From the NCBI GenBank assembly GCA_024275555.1, contig JAJRYW010000093.1:1-24067 (forward strand): DNA of 24,067 nucleotides. Direction: 5' to 3'. Positions 7,852-13,673 of the stretch are shown here, in pieces. The translations under genes were made by a program, and so were the position numbers. How positions within the stretch are numbered: the first letter of the stretch is position 1; each line of letters begins with the position of its first letter. Below the pieces are notes generated by a model. That model was not told the DNA's origin. It saw only the letters and a program-made list of their open reading frames with translations, and did not search any database. Source of the DNA: Calditrichota bacterium. Its GTDB lineage: Bacteria > Calditrichota > Calditrichia > RBG-13-44-9 > J075.

Positions 7852-9792
7852 ATGAAAAAAATGCTATTTCTCATTTTCTGGATGGTCTGGCTGATCTCCC
7901 TGCAACTGTTCGGGCAAGGGTTGCCCACCCAGGAGTCTACCCTGTTCAGCGGTTCCGGAAATTGTGTGATGTGCCACGAGCCGGGCCCTCCCAATAACCA
8001 GGCCCTGCGCACACCTGCCGGGGAGGATGTCTCGCCGATTACCCAATGGCGTTCCACCATGATGGCCAACGCCGCCCGCGACCCCTTTTGGCAAGCCAAA
8101 GTAACTGCGGAAATCAGCGCCAATCCCCATCTGCAAAGCGTGATCGAAGACAAGTGTACCACCTGTCACGCGCCAATGGGCCGAACCGAGGCGGTGTGGC
8201 ACGACAGCACTTATCAATACACCTTAGCGGAGATGCAGCAGGACACCCTGGCTATGGATGGGGTAAGCTGCACCGCCTGCCACCAGATCCAGGATGTGAA
8301 TATGGGCCAGGGAAGCAGCTTCAGCGGCGGCTATGTGATTGACAATATCCGCCAGATTTACGGTCCGTATGATAACATGCTCATCCAACCGATGGCAACC
8401 TGGGTGAACTATGTGCCGGTATACAGCCCCCATGTGAAGACCTCCGAGATTTGCGCAACCTGCCACACCTTGTTTACCCCAACGGTGGATAACCAGGGCA
8501 ACATCATCGGGGAACAGCCGGAGCAGACGCCCTACCTGGAATGGCGCAACAGCGTCTATCCGGCCGCGAACACGGAATGCCAGACCTGCCACATGCCCGC
8601 CCTGCAAACGCCGATTACCATCTCCAACCGGCCCACCGGGCTGCCCTCTTACGCGCCCTATCCGCAGCATTATTTTGTGGGCGCCAATGTGTTTATGCTG
8701 AAGATGTTTAAAAATCACTCCAGCGAGATTGGCGTGACCGCCACTCCCGAACAAATGGACAGCACCATCGCCCGCACGGAACGGATGCTGCAGGAGCAGT
8801 CGGCCGATTTATCCGCCCAGGCCGGGTGGCGGTCCGCCGATACGCTGGAAATAAAGGCAACGCTGAAGAATAACGCCGGCCACAAGCTTCCCACCGCTTA
8901 TCCCAGCCGCCGGGTCTGGCTGTATGTATCGGTGCAGGACGCCAACGGGCAGACCCTGTTCCGTTCCGGGGCCTGGGACGCCCAGGGGGAGATTCTGCAC
9001 CTCGACGCGCCCTATGAACCTCATCACGATATCATCACCGATTCCACAGAGGTGCAAGTTTACGAGACAGTCATGCATGATGTGGACAGCTCGGTAACCT
9101 ACACCCTGTTGCGCCTGGCCGGGTATCTGAAAGACAACCGGATTCCGCCGGAGGGCTTTCTGCGCACCGGCCCGTTTTACGACAGCACCCGCATCGCCGG
9201 GGCGGCTCTGAACGATCCCAATTTCAACCGCAGCGGGGCCGTGGAAGGAACCGGCGCGGATACGGTCACTTATCGAATCGGGGTGAGCGGTATCAGCCAG
9301 GCCGACCGGGTGGAGATTAAGCTGCTCTACCAGACCATCAAACCGGCCTATGCGCAGGATATTTTTCAGTATAACACTCCGGAGATACTGCGTTTTCAGA
9401 ATTTCTATAACCAGGCCGATAAGCGACCTTTTACCATGGATTCGCTGCTGTTAACCGTTTCGCCGAATGGCATTGGGGACGGTGAGGATTTCACACCCGC
9501 CTCGCCGTTGCTGGTAAAAGCCTATCCGAATCCCTTCAACCCCACCCTGACGGTGGAAATAACGGTTCCGTCAGCCGGAGATTTATCGGGCGCGCTTTAC
9601 AATGTGCTGGGGGAAAAAGTAGCGGATCTCTTTTCCGGCCCTGCCGCACCCGGGGTGATGCGCTTCAATTGGGAAGCCTCAAAGGCTCGAAGCGCCATGA
9701 GCAGCGGGGTTTACATGCTGACCGTGGAACATCGCAGCGCCGTAGACCAGCAGAAATTCCGCGCAATTGAAAAGGTGGTGTATTTGCGGTGA
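7852..9792 (+). CDS. Secreted pentahaem c-type cytochrome with T9SS-type C-terminal sorting domain
   Basis: The 646-residue protein has a signal peptide (about 1-21, LQLFGQ). Five CxxCH haem sites follow: 38-42, 102-106, 140-144, 201-205 and 243-247. This spacing, with further conserved His around 260-285, is like the cytochrome c554/hydroxylamine-oxidoreductase-related superfamily. A beta-rich middle (about 320-540) follows. The C-terminus (about 557-646) begins AYPNPFNP, contains NVLGEKV and ends in a GVYMLTVE strand; this is the type A sorting domain recognised by the type IX secretion system and seen in Calditrichota, Ignavibacteria and Bacteroidota. GGAGGAG at 7841 sets the start. Inferred role: a surface-exposed electron-transfer or reductase protein. 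No dedicated redox partner lies in this gene cluster. Confidence 0.88.
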   Translation: MKKMLFLIFWMVWLISLQLFGQGLPTQESTLFSGSGNCVMCHEPGPPNNQALRTPAGEDVSPITQWRSTMMANAARDPFWQAKVTAEISANPHLQSVIEDKCTTCHAPMGRTEAVWHDSTYQYTLAEMQQDTLAMDGVSCTACHQIQDVNMGQGSSFSGGYVIDNIRQIYGPYDNMLIQPMATWVNYVPVYSPHVKTSEICATCHTLFTPTVDNQGNIIGEQPEQTPYLEWRNSVYPAANTECQTCHMPALQTPITISNRPTGLPSYAPYPQHYFVGANVFMLKMFKNHSSEIGVTATPEQMDSTIARTERMLQEQSADLSAQAGWRSADTLEIKATLKNNAGHKLPTAYPSRRVWLYVSVQDANGQTLFRSGAWDAQGEILHLDAPYEPHHDIITDSTEVQVYETVMHDVDSSVTYTLLRLAGYLKDNRIPPEGFLRTGPFYDSTRIAGAALNDPNFNRSGAVEGTGADTVTYRIGVSGISQADRVEIKLLYQTIKPAYAQDIFQYNTPEILRFQNFYNQADKRPFTMDSLLLTVSPNGIGDGEDFTPASPLLVKAYPNPFNPTLTVEITVPSAGDLSGALYNVLGEKVADLFSGPAAPGVMRFNWEASKARSAMSSGVYMLTVEHRSAVDQQKFRAIEKVVYLR

Positions 9793-9833
9793 GGGGATAA
9801 TGTACGGTTGTCGTAGTCATCGTAACTGTAGTT

Positions 9834-9861
9834 GTAGAGACGCGATGGATCGCGTCTCTAC
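9834..9861 (+). repeat. REP-like palindrome, copy 1
   Basis: GTAGAGACGCGAT, GG, ATCGCGTCTCTAC form a perfect 13-bp palindrome with a 2-nt centre. To its left a (GTN)n-like tract starting CGGTTGTCGT (9805) is part of the same element, since copy 2 carries it in inverted orientation. It lies 42 bp after the cytochrome gene and could also act as a transcription terminator. Confidence 0.8.
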
Positions 9862-9908
9862 TTTCCTGGAGAAAGCTGTAAATTTATGTAATTGGGGGGA
9901 ATTGGAAG

Positions 9909-9983
9909 CTAATCTATGCTTGATTTTTCGGAACTGCCATTCAAATACTTTATACAGGTATTAGTATCAAGCAAATAACTCAT
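9909..9983 (-). pseudogene. Truncated VapC-like PIN toxin (5' stub only)
   Basis: On the minus strand an ATG (9983-9981) overlaps the antitoxin stop in an ATGA arrangement and opens a 24-codon frame beginning MSYLLDTNTCIKYLNG, closed by TAG at 9911-9909. [Y/x]LLDTN.CI.YLNG is the usual N-terminus of VapC PIN-domain ribonucleases and includes the first catalytic Asp (D6). Full toxins run to about 130 residues; the rest is missing, and about 50 bp further on the sequence reaches the REP-like palindrome at 9834-9861. The stub cannot be an active nuclease. It was missed by ordinary ORF length limits. Confidence 0.75.
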
Positions 9984-10228
9984 TCGATTGTCTCACGAGC
10001 TTCATATATTCCTTGTTCTCCACGTTCAATGGGGAACTTCGCTAAAGAGCCGTAAGTCTCTTGAATAAAATTATGCCACTCTGATTCTTCATTTATCTCT
10101 GTAGAGGTGGTTTGATGAGATTCCGCCTCTGTCGGCGATTCAAGAGCTTTTATAATTTTATACAATATTTCTAAATACTCATCTCTTATGTGATCAATTT
10201 CGGCTTTTAATATTTCTTTGGTAATCAT
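9980..10228 (-). CDS. VapB-like antitoxin, orphaned
   Basis: The 82-residue acidic protein begins MITKEILKAEIDHIRDEYLE, a short helical antitoxin start as in DUF2281-type and related families. It ends with a conserved-looking ETYGSLAKFPIERGEQGIYE block typical of the toxin-binding tail in these antitoxins. A GAGGTGAGATAATG context supports the start at 10228, and a promoter with a 17-bp spacer lies upstream. The stop overlaps the start of the broken toxin gene by 4 bp, the standard arrangement of a type II operon. With its toxin lost, it may be a relic or could neutralise related toxins elsewhere in the genome. Confidence 0.75.
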   Translation of the reverse strand: MITKEILKAEIDHIRDEYLEILYKIIKALESPTEAESHQTTSTEINEESEWHNFIQETYGSLAKFPIERGEQGIYEARETIE

Positions 10229-10266
10229 TATCTCACCTCATTTCCTAATCATCAGTTTTCTTGAAT

Positions 10267-10295
10267 AGAATAAACACTCTGTCGGAAGGAATCAA
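10267..10295 (-). promoter_or_regulatory. Promoter of the antitoxin gene
   Basis: On the minus strand TTGATT (10295-10290), 17 bp, then TATTCT (10272-10267). The predicted start near 10260 gives a leader of about 30 nt ahead of the antitoxin ATG at 10228. Confidence 0.6.
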
Positions 10296-10317
10296 GAAGA
10301 AATGTTTGCTGAACGGA

Positions 10318-10345
10318 ATAGAGACGCGGTGCATCGCGTTTCTAC
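10318..10345 (-). repeat. REP-like palindrome, copy 2 (inverted)
   Basis: ATAGAGACGCGGT followed by GCATCGCGTTTCTAC is a diverged copy of the palindrome at 9834-9861, with the same 28-bp length. Its (GTN)n-like tract is on the right (ACGACAACCG at 10356-10365), so the whole element is inverted relative to copy 1. The two copies bracket the toxin-antitoxin remnant. Confidence 0.75.
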
Positions 10346-10549
10346 AACCACAACCACGACAACCGCTTGGATCATCCGCGTCATCGGACCATCCAACCTG
10401 CGGCCGGAGACAAGCATATGAGCCGGTTCTTCTACCATTTCCCTCCTTTTGAATCAGAGCGCGGAGACGCCGGTTCAGTGGGTTGAAAAGGTGATGGATT
10501 TAAGAGATATAAGTCAACATTGCGGCTCGGCTGTTGGCAAATTCAATCA

Positions 10550-10792
10550 CTATAATTTGTTCAACACCACCAGCTTATAGAGGCGTGAATTAATCCGCGA
10601 ATATAGATTGGCCCAGTAGCCACATTCCGGAGAACCGGCGCTCTTCTCGAATTTATTCATGCGTCTATAATTGATTTTCTGAATTTCTTCAAGTACACGA
10701 GTCTTGCTAATCGGCTTCAAATACTTTGTTTTACAAAAGTTACAGTTAGCAAGGATACAACAAAGATCACAATAACTTAAATATCGGAACCT
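10550..10792 (-). pseudogene. Possible 3' relic of a Cys-rich protein gene
   Basis: The minus strand is open for 80 codons between a stop at 10795-10793 and TAG at 10552-10550, with no ATG until MNKFEKS near residue 45. The upstream part is cysteine-rich (YCDLCCILANCNFCK). The downstream part looks protein-like (KTRVLEEIQKINYRRMNKFEK, then SPECGYWANLYSRIN). I do not recognise the family. It may be the remaining C-terminal piece of a deleted gene, a short real gene of 36 codons from the ATG, or chance. Confidence 0.3.
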
Positions 10793-10808
10793 CTACCACC
10801 CCCGATTA

Positions 10809-10850
10809 TTGTTTTTTTAGTTGTTGTTTTTTTAGTTGTTGTTTTTTTAG
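10809..10850 (+). repeat. 15-bp tandem repeat, 2.8 copies
   Basis: The unit TTGTTTTTTTAGTTG is repeated at 10809, 10824 and 10839; the last copy is 12 bp. It lies directly upstream of the AT-rich gene at 10906. Each unit contains a T7 run, and the last unit supplies a -35-like TTGTTT. Confidence 0.9.
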
Positions 10851-10867
10851 TAATGCAATGTTATATT
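10839..10867 (+). promoter_or_regulatory. Candidate promoter seeded by the last tandem repeat
   Basis: TTGTTT (10839-10844), 17 bp, then TATATT (10862-10867), giving a leader of about 30 nt before the ATG at 10906. The T7 tracts upstream are phased by 15 bp and could bend DNA or act like an UP element. Confidence 0.45.
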
Positions 10868-10905
10868 GACATACCTAAAAAAACTCTTGAGAAAAGGAGA
10901 AAATA

Positions 10906-11568
10906 ATGGATTATGATAGGAAGTTATCGAATTTAAAAAAATCTTTATTAGGGCTAATCAGAAAGGCTGCTACACAAAATGATTCTTCAGGAGTCGTAGT
11001 ACATTCAAAGTATCTTGAAGAAGTTGAAAAACTCATTGAAAAAGCACAGAACATATCTGATAGAATTTATGATCTTGAGAAAAGAATTTTTCAGAAGGAT
11101 AATGTAATAGATTCTGGAAAAATAAAGCAATCTCTGCCAGAACCTGTGATTACACATATATCGGCAAAGGCAAAAGGCAAAATCAGACGAGAGAATTTTC
11201 TAAAATTACTAGAAGAAAAAGGAGTATCTCTGTCGCAGATAAAGGGAATTATTTACAAATCAGCAAAATCCAATAAAATTGGAATTGCATCCGCATCCGA
11301 AAGACCCGAAGGTAATCGTTGGTTTTTAGGGTTACCTCCTGATGATTACGATGCTATTGTACTTCTATGTGAAGATTCACAAAAAAGAGTCTACCATATT
11401 ATACTACCTCCTAGCTTCGTCATAAAATATAGATATGAATTCAGTCGAGATAGTAACAATCAAATTAAATTGAATGTATTAAAAGAAAATGACAAATTTT
11501 TAATAATGATACCAGGGCATGGCAATATTGATGTTTCAAATTACTTGAACAATTACGAAAATGTTTAA
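10906..11568 (+). CDS. Hypothetical protein of foreign-looking composition, 220 aa
   Basis: I do not recognise this protein. It is clearly translated: AAGGAG lies eight bases before the ATG and the frame is intact. Codon use (AAA, ATT, TTA, AGA) is strongly AT-biased, unlike the GC-rich neighbours, which points to recent transfer. Residues 1-75 are charged and helical with probable coiled coil (YLEEVEKLIEKAQNISDRI). Residues 85-115 are basic (SAKAKGKIRRENFLKLL). The C-terminal half looks beta-rich (GNRWFLGLPPDDYDAIVLLC, then YHIILPPSFV and FLIMIPGHGNIDVSNYL). There is no signal peptide or membrane segment. Isolated between repeats in an accessory pocket, it could be a defence or mobile-element cargo gene, but nothing in the sequence proves that. 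Confidence 0.7.
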   Translation: MDYDRKLSNLKKSLLGLIRKAATQNDSSGVVVHSKYLEEVEKLIEKAQNISDRIYDLEKRIFQKDNVIDSGKIKQSLPEPVITHISAKAKGKIRRENFLKLLEEKGVSLSQIKGIIYKSAKSNKIGIASASERPEGNRWFLGLPPDDYDAIVLLCEDSQKRVYHIILPPSFVIKYRYEFSRDSNNQIKLNVLKENDKFLIMIPGHGNIDVSNYLNNYENV

Positions 11569-11570
11569 AT

Positions 11571-11702
11571 CGTTAGAAATATACGTTGCACCAGCAAAAA
11601 CCCGAATACCAACTCAATATTGATTCCAACCCAATGTTGAATTTTCGTTTCTTGCCGGTGAACCGACTCCAAATCGGTTCTATGCAACGTATCATTCTAA
11701 CG
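11571..11702. repeat. Hairpin element with 20-bp terminal inverted repeats
   Basis: The left arm CGTTAGAAATATACGTTGCA (11571-11590) pairs 18/20 with the right arm at 11683-11702. The inner arms also pair imperfectly (around CAATATTGA and CAATGTTGA), and a small hairpin AACCGA/TCGGTT lies at 11661-11679. It starts 2 bp after the stop codon of the orphan gene. No coding capacity. It is a MITE-like or stem-loop element and may also terminate transcription. Confidence 0.65.
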
Positions 11703-12065
11703 ATGGTCTACACTAAATGATTTATGTACAAATCAAAAAATTAATTTAATTATAAGATTTATTGTACACTACTATAATTAGCCGCCAAACTCCCAAGATT
11801 TTCCAAGTCTAACAGTTAACACAATGCCCCCATATTCCGATCCAATCCACAAACCAAACTTCCCAAATCGGAAATATTTTATATGAAGGGGCTAACGCCC
11901 TCATTTCGTCAAAACATGCCGGTAATGCGCCAATATAGCAAATCGGATGGAAACCGCCAATATTTTTTATAACGATTCAAGGGGGTATGTCGGTTTTGCT
12001 TTTGGGGGGGTATCTATACTTGGGGCGCTATAATCGGTTTCCATCACCGCAAAAATCATCCCTCC
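11703..12065. other. AT-rich gene-free spacer
   Basis: No open frame of interest. An AT-rich hairpin (TGTACAAATC near 11725 with GATTTATTGTACA near 11756) is followed by ATGGAAACCG (11947-11956), repeated in inverse at 12035-12044. These look like eroded small repeats. The stretch holds the 3' flank of the minus-strand channel gene, with no obvious terminator. Confidence 0.5.
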
Positions 12066-12872
12066 TCACAGCCGTGCGCCGCAGTATTTGCAGTATTTTG
12101 CATCGGGGTCGTGCCCTTCCGCGCTGCACTGGAGGCAGGCCTGGGTGGAAATGATCTCATCGCGATTGCGCGACATCTCCGCGGTAATGATACCGGTAGG
12201 CACGGCAATGATGCTATAGCCCAGGATCATGATCACCGCGGCGATGGCCTGGCCCAGGCTGGTTTGGGGAGAAATATCGCCGTAGCCCACCGTGGTAAGG
12301 GTGACGATTGCCCAGTAAATGCTGCGGGGTATGCTGGTAAAGCCGTGCGCCTCGCCCTCCACAACATACATCACCGAGCCGAAAATGATCACCAGGGTTA
12401 GCACGGTAAAGAGAAAAACGATAATCTTATGCAGGCTGGCCCGCAAGGAGCGCATTAAATAACGCGCCTCGGAAACATACTGAACCAGCTTCAGCACCCG
12501 GAAAATACGCAGCACCCGCAGTATCCGGATCACCAGGAAATACTGGCTCCCCGGAAAGAGCAGGCTTAAATAAGTGGGCATCACCGCTAACAAATCGATG
12601 ACGCCAAAAAAGCTGCGTGCATAGTTGAGCGGCCGCCCCACGGCGAATAAACGGAGAATATACTCGATGGAAAAAAGGATGGTAAAAAACCACTCCAGCA
12701 GGTAAAGCTGGTGGCCGTACTGGTTATTGATGGGACGAACGCTGTCCAACATAACCACCAGCACGCTGGCTAAAATACTGATGATCAGCAGCACATCAAA
12801 AACTCGGCCGGCCGACGTATCGGCTTCAAATATAATTTCATGCAACCTGAACCGGAGAGACTTTCGCCTCAT
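12066..12872 (-). CDS. Voltage-gated potassium channel-like protein with C-terminal zinc ribbon
   Basis: The 268-residue protein has six membrane segments. A Kv-type S4 helix is visible (RILRVLRIFRVLKLVQY, Arg every third or fourth residue). A pore loop with the K+ selectivity filter TVGYGD (194-199, Y197) lies before the last segment, which contains a PTGI gate-like bend. The C-terminus carries a zinc ribbon, CxxC-11-CxxC (C246, C249, C261, C264), unusual for bacterial Kv channels. The frame is open to 12920, but the ATG at 12872 has GGGGAGG six bases upstream and is preferred. It probably sets K+ flux or membrane potential at the inner membrane; the ribbon may bind zinc or a partner. It is transcribed alone on the minus strand. 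Confidence 0.9.
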   Translation of the reverse strand: MRRKSLRFRLHEIIFEADTSAGRVFDVLLIISILASVLVVMLDSVRPINNQYGHQLYLLEWFFTILFSIEYILRLFAVGRPLNYARSFFGVIDLLAVMPTYLSLLFPGSQYFLVIRILRVLRIFRVLKLVQYVSEARYLMRSLRASLHKIIVFLFTVLTLVIIFGSVMYVVEGEAHGFTSIPRSIYWAIVTLTTVGYGDISPQTSLGQAIAAVIMILGYSIIAVPTGIITAEMSRNRDEIISTQACLQCSAEGHDPDAKYCKYCGARL

Positions 12873-13118
12873 AAGCGCCTCCCCTTTTTCGTTGAACTGT
12901 TTCGGCTTCGCTTTCATCACCTGGTAAACATCCCGCTAAATTCGCTTGCCATGACATAAGAACCGTTGTTGCCATGCTCTTTCATTAAGGGGCCAACATA
13001 ATCATAAATTTTTTAAAAATATTGCACATTTTTAAAATTTCCGCCCGGGTCAATGAACGGTTCTTCTCCGTAGATGCTTAAAGAAGATAAGCCAACTTTA
13101 TCCCGGTACACTTTTTCC
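12873..13118. other. Divergent intergenic region
   Basis: This region lies between the channel gene (minus) and the small gene at 13188 (plus). Around 13000-13035 it is very AT-rich. No credible gene: the minus frame at 13013-13240 and the upstream extension of the plus frame from 13074 have no ribosome-binding site. Confidence 0.5.
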
Positions 13119-13147
13119 TTGATTTTCTCCAAACACTCAAATAAATT
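13119..13147 (+). promoter_or_regulatory. Candidate sigma-70 promoter
   Basis: TTGATT (13119-13124), 17 bp, TAAATT (13142-13147). The expected start point near 13154 falls inside the AGTGAACAT palindrome that follows immediately. Confidence 0.6.
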
Positions 13148-13165
13148 AGTGAACATAAATTCACT
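13148..13165 (+). promoter_or_regulatory. Palindromic operator-like site AGTGAA-N6-TTCACT
   Basis: AGTGAACAT abuts the -10 hexamer and is completed by TTCACT into an 18-bp palindrome with perfect 6-bp arms. The same AGTGAACAT covers the start point of the gene at 3687. Its symmetry, position at +1 and recurrence suggest a shared dimeric repressor. Confidence 0.5.
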
Positions 13166-13187
13166 CTTACTAAACAGGGAGTGTGAA

Positions 13188-13454
13188 ATGAGCAATAAAA
13201 AAATTGTTGTAGATGTCCTGCTGCCCAACGGGCGATCCAAACAGTTCCGTATAGAAATCGGGAAACAGTGGCGGCAAACGCTGACCGAGCAGATTCGCTC
13301 GCTCTATCCCCGGGCTTCTGAGATTGAAATTGTAGAGGATTTACATTTACAGCGTCTTAAACCCAACCATAGTGTGGAAAGTAATGTGATGTTTGAAGTG
13401 CGCAAGAATTACTATGTACTGGGGCATATTCGGGCGAATGTGGAAAGCTCGTAA
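13188..13454 (+). CDS. Hypothetical small protein, 88 aa
   Basis: I do not recognise this protein. The ATG at 13188 follows CAGGGAG at a good distance; the longer frame from 13074 crosses the promoter and is rejected. The product begins MSNKKIVVDVLLPNGRSKQF and alternates short beta strands with one helix (KQWRQTLTEQIRSLYPRA), ending in a strand-rich tail (VMFEVRKNYYVLGHIRANV). The pattern could suit a small beta-grasp or ferredoxin-like fold, but this is only an impression. There are no signal peptide, cysteines or membrane segment. Its operator-like site links it to the gene at 3388-3687. A 48-residue membrane peptide gene follows after 62 bp, probably in the same transcript. Confidence 0.7.
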   Translation: MSNKKIVVDVLLPNGRSKQFRIEIGKQWRQTLTEQIRSLYPRASEIEIVEDLHLQRLKPNHSVESNVMFEVRKNYYVLGHIRANVESS

Positions 13455-13516
13455 ACAAATCAATCCTTCTTGGGAATCACCGATGATGAGCAGAGAGCTT
13501 ATCGAAAGGACGCCTT

Positions 13517-13663
13517 ATGCGCGGAGCATTATTGTTTAGCCTGGCAGTGTGGACGCTTGTGGCCCGGAAGCTCCTGGGTAAGAAAAAGGGCGCTCCGGCC
13601 GATCCGGCCAAAAAAGATCAGGCCGCTCACCGGGACAGCGGCAAACGGCCTGATCGGCTGTGA
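13517..13663 (+). CDS. Small single-span membrane protein, 48 aa
   Basis: ATG at 13517, preceded by AAAGGA seven bases upstream, opens a 48-codon frame ending in TGA at 13661-13663. The product starts MRGALLFSLAVWTLVARKLL, one membrane helix, followed by GKKKGAP and a polar Lys/Asp/Arg tail: an N-out or N-in single-span small protein. Codon choice resembles the neighbouring genes. Its last third coincides with the terminator hairpin of the convergent gene, so either the coding sequence evolved over the hairpin or the frame is partly fortuitous. No family assignment. Confidence 0.55.
   Translation: MRGALLFSLAVWTLVARKLLGKKKGAPADPAKKDQAAHRDSGKRPDRL
13610..13655 (-). terminator. Intrinsic terminator of the Arg/Lys-rich protein gene, inside a small ORF
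   Basis: GATCAGGCCG (13616-13625) and CGGCCTGATC (13646-13655) form a perfect 10-bp stem around a 20-nt loop. On the minus strand the stem is followed directly by six T residues (A run at 13610-13615 on plus). It lies 19 bp past the stop of the minus-strand gene ending at 13674 and overlaps the 48-aa ORF on the plus strand. Confidence 0.8.
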
Positions 13664-13673
13664 GGGTTTTTTA

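Larger units (their letters stand above)
10346..10905. other. Gene-poor accessory spacer (560 bp)
   Basis: Apart from the tail of the palindromic element, a Cys-rich open frame on the minus strand (10550-10792), a 15-bp tandem repeat and a promoter (described separately), I see nothing coding. The plus-strand open frame at 10261-10452 runs across the palindrome, has no ribosome-binding site and is rejected. Confidence 0.55.

Noticed and set aside
10261..10452. 63-codon plus-strand frame
   Set aside because: It reads through the REP-like palindrome and (GTN)n tract, a common source of false genes.
10809..10850. CRISPR-like array
   Set aside because: The 15-bp units are directly tandem with no spacers; this is a simple tandem repeat.
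11571..11702. Integron attC-like site after a cassette-like gene
   Set aside because: The outer ends read GTTAG...CTAAC, the opposite of the required RYYYAAC...GTTRRRY order, and no integrase is seen.
13148..13165. LexA (SOS) box
   Set aside because: It does not fit the LexA consensus sequences I know (for example GAAC-N4-GTTC), and neither linked gene is a known repair gene.
13074..13187. N-terminal extension of the 88-aa protein
   Set aside because: It would span the promoter and operator palindrome; the ATG at 13188 has a proper ribosome-binding site.
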